Below, piece by piece: positions 32,211-39,958 of a stretch of DNA of 41,857 nt. This DNA comes from Glycomyces algeriensis. GTDB lineage: Bacteria > Actinomycetota > Actinomycetes > Mycobacteriales > Micromonosporaceae. The position numbers and the translations under genes were made by a program. Each line of letters starts with the position of its first letter. Position 1 is the stretch's first letter. The DNA lies in the NCBI RefSeq assembly GCF_027622855.1, contig NZ_JAPZVR010000013.1:32241-74097 (forward strand), read 5' to 3'. The notes beneath the pieces are model-generated. The model searched no databases, was not told the DNA's origin, and saw nothing but the letters and a program-made list of their open reading frames with translations.

Positions 32211-33488
32211 ATGGTGCAGAGCATCGCGGCCGGGGCGGCCGTGCCCCGGGGCATGCTCATCGCTGACGCCTGGGCCCAGCTCGGCGACGGCGTCGCGCCC
32301 CTGAGCAACCCGTCGGGCCGCCCGCTCGCGCGCACCGTGAAGCTCCTCCTCGACCCGCTCGTGCTGCGCCCCAACCTGAACCCCCGGTTCGCGGGCGGCA
32401 TGGTCGGCGTCGAGCACGTGGACGAGCTGCGCCGCGTCCTCCTCGACGCGGGCCCGGCGCTGGCCGCGACCGCGGCCTGGTTCCAGCTGCTGAAGAAGGC
32501 CCGGCGGCGCGCGGGTGTCACCGAGGGCAACCCGCAGGACCTCTACTTCCAGCGCTGCTACGAGCTCGCGCATGAGCACGGCGACCCGCGCGGCGTGCCG
32601 GATGCGGAGTCGATCGCGGCGGAGGCTGTCGCGGAGGTGCGGGCGGAGCGCGGCGAGGTCACCGTGGACCGCCTGCGCCGCTTCATGACCGACCCCGACC
32701 AGGTGGTGCGCCTCGCCGGACTCCTCCAGCACGCCTGGGAGGACAGGCCCGCGCCCGGCCCAGCGCCGCAGGACGGGCTCACCGCGTTCCTCGACACGTG
32801 TGCCACCAAGCCGGACGAGCGCGCATGGAAGGCCTTGGCGGCGAACGGAACCGGCACGGCCGAGGCCGCCGAGCTCGACCGACCTCGTGTCGCCCTGAAC
32901 TACGGCCTCACGGCCCGGGAACGCCCCGCGCCCCCGGCGCTGGGCGACCGGGCCTCGAAGCGGCAGCTCCCGCCCCCCTTCGACAGGTCCATCATGGAGC
33001 GACTGTTCGCCGCGTTCACCGCGGCGTTCCACCGCGAGTCCATGGCCGACATCCCCTCGATGGTCGTCGGCGAGATCCACCGCTCCGCCGCCGCCTGGCA
33101 GCTCGCCGAGGAACCCAGCCGCGTCGCCATGGCGCTCGGACGCGACGCCAGCAACGGAATCGACTACTGGGTCGACCCGCCCTCGACCTCGGACGCCAAC
33201 GCGCGCTTGCAGGCCCGCTACGCCCGCGAAGCGTACGTCCACGCCGTCCACCGGCAGCCCGACCCCGAATCGACGAACGTCCCCGACGACCTCAAACACG
33301 AGATCCTGTACGTCCAGGTCCCCTACCTGCGGCGCCTCTGGGCCCGCCTGCACGGCCGCGAACTGCGCGGCGAGACCACCGCCGCCGCCGACGTCTGGGA
33401 CCTCCTCGACGGGGTCTTCCGGTCGGTCCTCCTCGACCAGCGCGACCGGCTCAGGCGCCTCCTCGAACGGGACGGAGGCCGGTCATGA
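32211..33488 (+). CDS. Unrecognised protein, first gene of the CHAT operon
   Basis: A 425-residue soluble, mostly helical protein with no domain I recognise. Visible features are an N-terminal DAWAQLGDGVAPLS segment, a helical middle (FQLLKKARRRAG, VEHVDELRRVLLDAG), a stretch VTVDRLRRFMTDPDQVVRLAGLLQHAWED, a Pro-rich break near 187 (APGPAPQ) and a second helical domain (FAAFTAAFHRESMADIPSMVVGEIHRSAAAWQLAEEPSRVAMALG) followed by IDYWVDPPS and YVQVPYLRRLWARLHGREL. No signal peptide or membrane segment is seen. It is the promoter-proximal gene; its stop overlaps the start of the next gene. Possibly an adaptor or target of the TPR-CHAT pair. Confidence 0.75.
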   Translation: MVQSIAAGAAVPRGMLIADAWAQLGDGVAPLSNPSGRPLARTVKLLLDPLVLRPNLNPRFAGGMVGVEHVDELRRVLLDAGPALAATAAWFQLLKKARRRAGVTEGNPQDLYFQRCYELAHEHGDPRGVPDAESIAAEAVAEVRAERGEVTVDRLRRFMTDPDQVVRLAGLLQHAWEDRPAPGPAPQDGLTAFLDTCATKPDERAWKALAANGTGTAEAAELDRPRVALNYGLTARERPAPPALGDRASKRQLPPPFDRSIMERLFAAFTAAFHRESMADIPSMVVGEIHRSAAAWQLAEEPSRVAMALGRDASNGIDYWVDPPSTSDANARLQARYAREAYVHAVHRQPDPESTNVPDDLKHEILYVQVPYLRRLWARLHGRELRGETTAAADVWDLLDGVFRSVLLDQRDRLRRLLERDGGRS

Positions 33489-34561
33489 CCCAGTTCACGG
33501 TCAGACGGGTGCGCGGGAGAACGGCCGTGGAATCCCGTCAGCGACCGCGCCCCCGTATCGAACTCGACAACGCGTTGCCGCCTGACGCAATGAAACCTGA
33601 CCCCGAGTGCGCCGCGCTCGTCGAGGCCCGCGGGGCGCTCCTGTACTGGCACGTCCTGGACCGCCACGCACACCCCGACGCCGAGATCTACGACATCGAT
33701 CTGGCCGCCGACTGGCTCTGGGAGATCTACGGACCCGACGCCGCCAGCGCGATCCTGAACGGCGACAACACCATCGCCACCGAATGGGACTCATCGGTAC
33801 TCGACGCCGCCCGCCGCCTCGCACACCTGCGCTGGGCCGAAGCATGGTGGCCGTCCTCCCACGCCGCCGCCATACCCGCACTGAACACCGGCCTCCTACG
33901 GGCCGAAGCCGCCTGGCGCACCGCCGCCGTCGAACACCTCCTCGACGACGACGAAGCGGTCGAACGCGCCCTCGCCGACGCCGACCTGACCGCAGCGGAA
34001 GCCCTCGACCCCGACCTCGGCGCCGCAGCGCTCACGGCCGCAGTCGAAGCGATCGCCGAGGACTACGGCGTCGAACTGCGCCGCGAACCCGTCGAGCCCC
34101 GGCGCGAGGACTGGGCCCTCGCCGCAGGCGGCAGCCCCACCGTCGACTTCGCCCTCGCCAGCGGCGGCGGACCCGTTGCCTGGGAACGTGTCCCCCAAGG
34201 CCTGGTCGACGCCGCAGCCGGGGCCACCTGGACCCTGACGCAGCGCGAAGGCGGCCTCGTCGTCCACGTCACCGTCCCGGCCGCACCCGAGCCCCGCGAC
34301 CTTCGCCTGGCCGCCGCGATCGGCGGCGTCGAGATCCCGCTGCAGCTCGACCCCGCCACCGGGAACTTCACGGGCGAAGCCGAAGCGCCGCAAGCGTTCC
34401 TCATACTCCCCGCCTCCCAGCGCGAGCTGTGGGTCCACTCCCCCGACTTCGTACGCGAACCGGTCAACGCCGAGGAAGCACCGCACCGTGCCGCGATCAT
34501 CGAGTACGCCCGCGAACGCCTCACCGACCCCGACGCCAGCCTCGCCGAGCGCGCCGCATGA
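33485..34561 (+). CDS. Unrecognised protein, second gene of the CHAT operon
   Basis: A 358-residue protein without a known domain. The N-terminus is basic (MTQFTVRRVRGRTAVESRQRPRPR). An Ala-rich, acidic helical centre (AAARRLAHLRWAEAWWPSS, AAVEHLLDDDEAVERALADADLTAAEALD) leads to a beta-rich C-terminal domain (WTLTQREGGLVVHVTVPAAPEP...IPLQLDPATGNFTGEAEAPQAFLIL...LWVHSPDF) that may be an immunoglobulin- or DUF-type sandwich. Its ATG overlaps the upstream stop and its end (AERAA, then TGA) is copied at the ends of the two mini-genes that follow. It is co-translated with the TPR and CHAT genes, so it probably works with them. Confidence 0.75.
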   Translation: MTQFTVRRVRGRTAVESRQRPRPRIELDNALPPDAMKPDPECAALVEARGALLYWHVLDRHAHPDAEIYDIDLAADWLWEIYGPDAASAILNGDNTIATEWDSSVLDAARRLAHLRWAEAWWPSSHAAAIPALNTGLLRAEAAWRTAAVEHLLDDDEAVERALADADLTAAEALDPDLGAAALTAAVEAIAEDYGVELRREPVEPRREDWALAAGGSPTVDFALASGGGPVAWERVPQGLVDAAAGATWTLTQREGGLVVHVTVPAAPEPRDLRLAAAIGGVEIPLQLDPATGNFTGEAEAPQAFLILPASQRELWVHSPDFVREPVNAEEAPHRAAIIEYARERLTDPDASLAERAA

Positions 34562-34656
34562 CCGACAACCTGATCGGCTTGCACGGCAACGAGATCCCGG
34601 GCCCGCGATGGGCTGAGTTCCGAGAACGCAACAACCTCACGGAGCGGGCAGCATGA
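34558..34656 (+). CDS. Mini-gene 1, 32-residue copy of the TPR protein N-terminus
   Basis: ATG at 34558 overlaps the preceding stop (ATGA). The 32-residue product contains NLIGLHGNEIPGPRW and ends LTERAA, followed by TGA. In its first 26 residues 19 match the N-terminus of the TPR protein encoded downstream. A GAGCG sequence upstream may act as its ribosome site. The peptide holds the N-terminal cap and part of the first TPR helix only. It may be a substrate, inhibitor or decoy for the TPR-CHAT pair, or a duplication remnant that kept its frame. Confidence 0.65.
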   Translation: MTDNLIGLHGNEIPGPRWAEFRERNNLTERAA

Positions 34657-34763
34657 CGGACGACCTGATCGGCCTGCACGGCAAAGAGACCCTCGCCCCG
34701 CGCTGGGCCAAGTCCTGCAAACGCAACAACGCCGACGCCAGCCCCGCGGAGCAGGCCGCATGA
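34653..34763 (+). CDS. Mini-gene 2, 36-residue copy of the TPR protein N-terminus
   Basis: ATG at 34653 overlaps the stop of mini-gene 1, and its own TGA overlaps the ATG of the TPR gene. The product includes DLIGLHGKETLAPRWAK, with 18 of the first 20 residues identical to the TPR protein, then departs (SCKRNNADASPAEQAA). A GGAGC sequence precedes the next start. It is closer to the TPR gene than mini-gene 1 is. A cysteine at residue 22 is unique to this copy. Confidence 0.65.
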   Translation: MTDDLIGLHGKETLAPRWAKSCKRNNADASPAEQAA

Positions 34764-36379
34764 CCGACGACATCATCGGCCTACACGGCAAAGAGACCCT
34801 CGGCCCGCGCTGGGCCAAGTTCCGCGAGCTGAACAACGCCGGCGCCCGCCTCGCGAGCGAGGGCCGCACCACCGAGGCGACCGCGAAGTTCCAAGAGGCC
34901 TACCGGCTCACGCTCGTGCCTGACGTCGACGCCGCCGGATACGACGCCCGCGCCCGCGTCCTCGGCAACCTCGCCTCCCTCGCCGAGCAGCACGGCGACA
35001 CCGGCGAAGCCCTCCGCCTCGCCGAAGAGGCGATCCTCTCCTGCGAACGCGCCGAACGGGAAGCAGACGACCGGTACGGCACCGTCGCCGTCCGCACCTC
35101 CGTCCTCATCCACCGCGCCCAGACACTCCAGCTCCTCGGCCGCTACGACGACGCCCTCACCGACCTCGACGCCGCCCTGCTCCTCATCGACGCCGCCGAA
35201 GACGACCACAACACCCGGCTGCTCGCGTTCAGCGTCCACAACACCCGCACCGTGCAGCTCATCCACCTCGAACACCTCGAAGCGGCCGAAGCCGCCGCCC
35301 GCCACGCCCTCGACCTCGCGAACGCCCACGACCCGCGCCTCGCCGCCCACCCCTACTCGAACCTCGCCCTGATCGCCCAGGCCCACAACGACCACGACGC
35401 CGCCATGGCCTACCTGCGCACGGCCGAGCAGATCCACACCGCCGCAGGCGACCCCGCCGCCGCCGCGCTGGCCGTCGCCAACCAGGGCCGCGCCGCCTCC
35501 CGCCGCGGCGACAACGCCACCGCCGCGCGGCTCCTCGCCACCGCCGAGCAGGCGTTCCTCGACGGCGAGCAGCCGCTGCGCGCCGCGGAGATCCGCCTCA
35601 GCCGCGCGCACGCCGCGTTCCAGAACGACGAGGTCGAGCTCGCGCGATCCCTGCTCCCGCAAGCGATCACGACGCTGCGGGACGCGGGCCACGTGGCGAT
35701 GCTCGCCGAAGCCCTCGGCCTCCAAGGCGACATGCTCGCGGCCGATGACAACCTCTTCGAGGCCGAGAACGCCTACCTCGAAGCCCGGGCGATCTACGAC
35801 GCGACCGAGGCGCGCTACCAGCTCGCACGAACCGACATGCGGCGCGCCCTCGCCCTCTCGGCCGCGGCTGAACGCGCGACCGACCCGAACGAGCAGCTGC
35901 GACTGGTGCAGTTGGCGCTGCAGCTCTCGCTCCCTTCGGCACTCGCCACGGACGCGATCCGCCACACGTACGCGCCCGGCCGGGCCCGCGAGCAGTGGGC
36001 CGCGACAGTGGCGATCCCGGCCATGGCCCACGCGCTGCACTTGGCCGCGGCTCTGCAGGACGGGGCGCTGGTCGCCGAACTCCTCGAGCACATGAGCGGC
36101 ACGATGTCACTCCACGCCCCGAGCCCGGCCGCCGCATTCTCCACGGGCATCGATGAGTTGGAGGCCCCGCTGTTCCCCGCTGCGGCCGAACAGCTCTCGT
36201 TCGCCGCGTCAGCGTTCGTCACCGGCGTGTCGCCGGACTTCCCGGCCCCGGAGTTCTCGCTGCCGCCCCGAGTGCGCGTCAACCCGAACCGCCCGTCCGC
36301 ACTCGAACCGTGGATCGCCGAGACCGAGCAGCGCTACGGCTTCGCGATCCGCTCCGACCAGGTGGTCGACGCATGGTGA
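34760..36379 (+). CDS. TPR-repeat protein, partner of the CHAT protease
   Basis: A 539-residue all-helical protein made of tetratricopeptide repeats, for example RARVLGNLASLAEQHGDTGEALRLAEEAI, VLIHRAQTLQLLGRYDDALTDLDAALLL, PYSNLALIAQAHNDHDAAMAYLRTAEQI and ALAVANQGRAASRRGDNATAARLLATAEQAF. TPRs run from about 18 to 380; the last 150 residues are less regular and end VVDAW. The N-terminus (DIIGLHGKETLGPRW) is the segment duplicated in the two mini-genes upstream. Its stop overlaps the start of the CHAT gene by seven bases. TPR proteins act as scaffolds or sensors for CHAT proteases (as in the Csx29 system, where both are one polypeptide), so it probably regulates or recruits substrates for the next gene product. 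Confidence 0.88.
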   Translation: MTDDIIGLHGKETLGPRWAKFRELNNAGARLASEGRTTEATAKFQEAYRLTLVPDVDAAGYDARARVLGNLASLAEQHGDTGEALRLAEEAILSCERAEREADDRYGTVAVRTSVLIHRAQTLQLLGRYDDALTDLDAALLLIDAAEDDHNTRLLAFSVHNTRTVQLIHLEHLEAAEAAARHALDLANAHDPRLAAHPYSNLALIAQAHNDHDAAMAYLRTAEQIHTAAGDPAAAALAVANQGRAASRRGDNATAARLLATAEQAFLDGEQPLRAAEIRLSRAHAAFQNDEVELARSLLPQAITTLRDAGHVAMLAEALGLQGDMLAADDNLFEAENAYLEARAIYDATEARYQLARTDMRRALALSAAAERATDPNEQLRLVQLALQLSLPSALATDAIRHTYAPGRAREQWAATVAIPAMAHALHLAAALQDGALVAELLEHMSGTMSLHAPSPAAAFSTGIDELEAPLFPAAAEQLSFAASAFVTGVSPDFPAPEFSLPPRVRVNPNRPSALEPWIAETEQRYGFAIRSDQVVDAW

Positions 36380-37551
36380 CGCCCACGGTGCAGCTCAAGC
36401 TCGTCGACACCGACCACCTCTTCTACACATGGCGCTGGGAGCACGAGCTCGGCGCGGTCCAGAACATCATGGTCCCCGGCGAGACGGTCTGGCCGATCCT
36501 GGACGACCTCGCCGCCGCCCTCCCGACCCCCCTGCCGGGCGAGACCGTAGACCAGGCGCTCGAACGCTCCCTGAACGGCCCGCTCACCGACCGCGACCGC
36601 GAGTTCGCCCTGGCCACGGACCTCGCCCGCGCGTTGATCCCGCACCAGCTGGCGATGGAGATGAACGCCTACCTTGAGCAGGGCATCCGCCCGCATGTGA
36701 GAATCCAGCCCTCCCACGCGACCGCGCAAGTCCCTTGGGAGGCTTTGCGAGTCGACGCCGGCGAACGGTTCGTGACCAACGCCGACATGTCGGTCCTACC
36801 CCCGGCGACAGTCCGCAACGCCCCCGAACGCCGCATCACCCCATGGAATCTGGACGGCCGCGTGGCGGCCGTGCTCGACCCGAAAGTCCCGGGCACCACT
36901 GCAGCCCTCGGCTCAGTCTTGGGCCCAGAAGGCGGCGCACTAGCCGAAAGACTCGGCCTCGAGGTGACCGCCTTCCGCAGGTCCGACCAGACCCGCGACA
37001 CCCTCCAACGCGACCTCGCCGACGCCTCCCGCTTCCTCTACGTAGGACACGTCACCACCTCGACCAACGGCCTCGACGCCCGCCTCCACCTGAGCTGCGG
37101 CCCAAGCACAACCGGCCGAGCCGAGGTAGTCGCAGGCCACCGCCCCCTCACGGCGGCCGACATCGTGCTGGGACACCGTCCAGGCTCACCGGGCGGCTGG
37201 CGCATGCCCAACCGGGTAGCCCTCATCGCCTGCGAAAGCGGCGGCGAAGCCCGCTTCGCCGAACCGGTCGGCCTGGTCGCCGCCGCGATTCACGCGGGAG
37301 CCGAGTACGTGACCGCAACCCGCTGGACCTTGCCAACGGACGCCGGCCTCCGCCGCTACGCCCCCAGGGTCACCCCCGAGACAACGGCCATCCCCGAAGT
37401 AGTCCTCGCTGTCAATGAGGCCCACCAAGCCCCCGACCCGGTAGCAGCCGTGAGCGCCTGGCAGCGAACCCACGCAGCCCAATGGGAAGCCCACGGCCGT
37501 CTCGAAAACTCCCCAATAATCTGGGCAGCCTTCGGCACCACCCACGGCTGA
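36373..37551 (+). CDS. CHAT-domain caspase-like protease
   Basis: A 392-residue protein. The N-terminal 105 residues are an unassigned domain. From about 115 to 392 it is a CHAT (caspase HetF associated with TPRs) peptidase. The family start motif is TAQVPWEALRV (117-127), followed by catalytic His226 in LYVGHVTTS, the strand RVALIACESGG with catalytic Cys287, and the late segments GAEYVTATRWTLPTDAG and WAAFGTTHG. The Cys-His dyad is complete, so proteolysis is expected. The ATG at 36373 (MVTPTVQLKL) overlaps the TPR stop. It is the last gene of the operon and converges on the AraC gene 25 bases away. Substrates are unknown. Candidates in the operon are the two mini-gene peptides and the first two proteins. 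Confidence 0.9.
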   Translation: MVTPTVQLKLVDTDHLFYTWRWEHELGAVQNIMVPGETVWPILDDLAAALPTPLPGETVDQALERSLNGPLTDRDREFALATDLARALIPHQLAMEMNAYLEQGIRPHVRIQPSHATAQVPWEALRVDAGERFVTNADMSVLPPATVRNAPERRITPWNLDGRVAAVLDPKVPGTTAALGSVLGPEGGALAERLGLEVTAFRRSDQTRDTLQRDLADASRFLYVGHVTTSTNGLDARLHLSCGPSTTGRAEVVAGHRPLTAADIVLGHRPGSPGGWRMPNRVALIACESGGEARFAEPVGLVAAAIHAGAEYVTATRWTLPTDAGLRRYAPRVTPETTAIPEVVLAVNEAHQAPDPVAAVSAWQRTHAAQWEAHGRLENSPIIWAAFGTTHG

Positions 37552-37576
37552 CGCGGATCGCCCGGTCGGTATTGCT

Positions 37577-38503
37577 TCAGTCGGCCTGGCGCCGATAGCT
37601 GCCGGGCGGTGACCCGTACTGGCGCTTGAAGGCATGAGTGAAGGTGTACTGCGAGCTGTAGCCGACCTGCCGGGCGATCGTGTCGACAGGGGCGTCGGAG
37701 ATGCGCAGGAGCCGGGCGGCGGTGGTCATCCTCCACCAAGTCAGGTAGGTGAGCGGCGGCTGGCCGACCAGTCGGGTGAATCGCCGGGCGAAGGCGGCAC
37801 GGGACAAGCGCGCCTGCGCGCCCAGCTCCTCGACGGTCCACTGGCGACCAGGGTCGCCGTGGATGGCGCGCAGGGCGGGGGCGACGGCGGAGTCGCGCAG
37901 GGCCGCGGCCCAGCCGGTAGCGGCGTGGCCGGAAGCGTGCTGCGCTTCGAACCACGCGCGCAGGATGTAGAGCAGGAGCAGGTCGAGCAGCGTGAGCAGG
38001 ATGGTGTCCGAGCCCGGGCGGGCGTCGCCGTCCAGTTCCACCCCGAGGAGTTCGACTGCGGCGCGCAGTTCCCGCTGATGCCCCACCCGCGTCGGCAAGT
38101 GGATGACCTCGGGCAGGTCGTTCAGAAGCGGATGCGGCCCGGAACTGTCCAGGAGATAAGCGCCGCAGAGCATGACGACCGTCGGGGGCCGATCGGCCGG
38201 TGTCTCGTCATCGCGGCCGCCATGGACTCCGGTGAGAGTTGAGGGCGGCTCGCTCACCGGGGTGGCGGGGTCATCGGCCAGGCCGTGTGCGGATCCGCGC
38301 GGCAGGAACACAACATCGCCCGGACCGAGCGCGATCGGGTCGCCCTGCGAGGGAAGCAGCCAGCACGTTCCCTGGAGCACGATGTGGAACCCCGCGGACG
38401 GCACCGCCGGAAACCGGTGGGAGAAGGGAGCGGACCTGGTCACCCGGCCCGAGTGCGGTCGACCGGTACGCGCCACACTCACCACGTCAGACAAGACGTC
38501 CAC
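37577..38503 (-). CDS. AraC-family transcriptional regulator with cupin domain
   Basis: A 308-residue regulator. The N-terminal half is a cupin-type sensor (FHIVLQGTCWLLPSQGDPIALGPGDVVFLPRGSAHGLADD). The C-terminal 100 residues are two AraC helix-turn-helix units (WTVEELGAQARLSRAAFARRFTRLVGQPPLTYLTWWRM and DTIARQVGYSSQYTFTHAFKRQYGSPPGSYRR). It is divergent from the saccharopine-dehydrogenase-like gene across 140 bases and probably controls it. The stop faces the CHAT gene's stop 25 bases away with no obvious hairpin between them. The effector is unknown. Confidence 0.92.
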   Translation of the reverse strand: MDVLSDVVSVARTGRPHSGRVTRSAPFSHRFPAVPSAGFHIVLQGTCWLLPSQGDPIALGPGDVVFLPRGSAHGLADDPATPVSEPPSTLTGVHGGRDDETPADRPPTVVMLCGAYLLDSSGPHPLLNDLPEVIHLPTRVGHQRELRAAVELLGVELDGDARPGSDTILLTLLDLLLLYILRAWFEAQHASGHAATGWAAALRDSAVAPALRAIHGDPGRQWTVEELGAQARLSRAAFARRFTRLVGQPPLTYLTWWRMTTAARLLRISDAPVDTIARQVGYSSQYTFTHAFKRQYGSPPGSYRRQAD

Positions 38504-38643
38504 GCCGCCAGTGTAGCCAGCAACAGCCCGGCAAGACGATGGCGCAAGTGTAGGAGCGGTTCACGCATTCCATCGTCTTATGCGATCGACTTATGGTGCT
38601 CATGAGCTTGGCGACCGCACAGCTCCCGATGCGAGGAGACGAC

Positions 38644-39693
38644 ATGAAGATCGCCGTTTATGGTGCGAGTGGATACCAAGGAAAACTCGTGCTCACCGAA
38701 CTGGCACGGCGCGGTATCGAGTCGGTCCTGGCCGGACGCAGTCTCGCCCGTCTGGACAAGGCAGCCTCGACGGTCGGCCTCTCCGACGCGGAACGGCGGG
38801 TAGCCGACACCGATGACCATGAGGCGCTGGTGAATGCGTTCCTCGACTGCGACGGGGTCATCAACTGCGCCGGTCCGTTCACCTCGTCAGGTGAGGCCGT
38901 GGTCCGCGCAGCGATCGCCGCCGGCTCTCACTACGTCGACACCTCGGGCGAGCAGCTGTACGTCAAGAAGATCTTCGACACCTTCGGAACAGCGGCGGAG
39001 AGCGCCGGAGTCAGCGTCGTCCCCGCAACGAACGACGGCTGCCTCCCGGTGGACCTCATGGCCCAGATCCTGGCCGACCGCCTTGGACCGGTCGAGGAGA
39101 TCGTCACCACCCACATGGTCGTCGGGGGCGGTGCCATGTCACGCGGCTCGCTGCGCTCGCTGGTCGAGACGATCGATGCCATCAAAGCGGGGGGCTTCGC
39201 GTACTACGACGGCGACTGGCGGTCGGGGATGCCCGCCCGCCATACCGCGATCACACTGCCCGGACATTCGGAGGCGACCCCCGTGATGGCCTTCCCCGTG
39301 TCGGAGGTGGTCACCATTCCCCGGCACATACGCCTCCGGCACGTCGAGGGCCTGACGGAGGCGGCGTTGGGCGACCAGCTGAACGCCCCGCTCACGCCGG
39401 AGATCATTGAGAGCCTTCCGGAGGGACCCGATGAGGACAGTCGACGCGCCCAGCGTTTCACGTATGTGCTCGACGCCGTCAGCACCGACGGCCGGCGTGT
39501 CCGCGGCATCGTCCAGGGTCCCGATACCTACGGCACGACCGCGGTGATCGCCGTGGAAAGCGCCCGCCGGCTCATCGCCGATCCGGCCAAGCCCGGAGTG
39601 CTCGCCCCGGCGCAGGCCTTCCAGCCGATTGCGTTCCTCGACTTTCTGATCCCGCATGGAATCCAGTGGAACGTCGAGGGTCCCTCGGTTTGA
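38644..39693 (+). CDS. Saccharopine-dehydrogenase-like NAD(P) oxidoreductase
   Basis: A 349-residue protein of the saccharopine dehydrogenase NADP-binding / trans-acting enoyl reductase family. It starts MKIAVYGASGYQGKLVLTELARRG (Rossmann GxSGYxG), then VADTDDHEALVNAFLDCDGVINCAGPFTSSGEAVVRAAIAAGSHYVDTSGE and VSVVPATNDGCLPVDLMA. The ATG follows GAGGAG. An upstream ATG at 38593 would precede the ribosome site and lacks one of its own. It is divergent from an AraC regulator. Related proteins occur in polyketide and lipid pathways as stand-alone enoyl reductases, but no such cluster is here, so the substrate is open. Confidence 0.88.
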   Translation: MKIAVYGASGYQGKLVLTELARRGIESVLAGRSLARLDKAASTVGLSDAERRVADTDDHEALVNAFLDCDGVINCAGPFTSSGEAVVRAAIAAGSHYVDTSGEQLYVKKIFDTFGTAAESAGVSVVPATNDGCLPVDLMAQILADRLGPVEEIVTTHMVVGGGAMSRGSLRSLVETIDAIKAGGFAYYDGDWRSGMPARHTAITLPGHSEATPVMAFPVSEVVTIPRHIRLRHVEGLTEAALGDQLNAPLTPEIIESLPEGPDEDSRRAQRFTYVLDAVSTDGRRVRGIVQGPDTYGTTAVIAVESARRLIADPAKPGVLAPAQAFQPIAFLDFLIPHGIQWNVEGPSV

Positions 39694-39718
39694 GTTTCGG
39701 ATCCGTCGGAACGGGAAC

Positions 39719-39958
39719 TTAGGCGTTGAAGTCGAACTCGCCGTCTTTGGCCCCGGCGAGGAAGGCATCCCACTCGGCACGGGTGTAGACGATCACCGAG
39801 CCGTCGGGGTGATGAGAGTGCCGCACCGCGACCCGCCCTGAGCCATCAACCAGGGGACCGGCCTCCACGCACTGTCCATTGCCGCTCGTGCTGCGGGTGC
39901 TCTTGCGCCAGCGGATTCCAGCAAACTCGCCCACCGAGAGCTGCTGTTCGGTGCTCAT
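39719..39958 (-). CDS. DUF397 domain protein
   Basis: A 79-residue protein with the family pattern WRKSTRSTSGNGQCVEAGPL...VAVRHSHHPDGSVIVYTRAEWDAFLAGAKDGEFDF. DUF397 proteins are small actinobacterial partners of DUF5753 XRE regulators, usually encoded beside them as here. Its ATG overlaps the regulator's stop (ATGA). Confidence 0.95.
   Translation of the reverse strand: MSTEQQLSVGEFAGIRWRKSTRSTSGNGQCVEAGPLVDGSGRVAVRHSHHPDGSVIVYTRAEWDAFLAGAKDGEFDFNA

Noticed and set aside
34558..34860. CRISPR-like or simple tandem repeat
   Set aside because: The units are about 95-107 bases, diverged and in frame with start and stop codons. Their pattern fits duplicated coding segments and not a repeat-spacer array.
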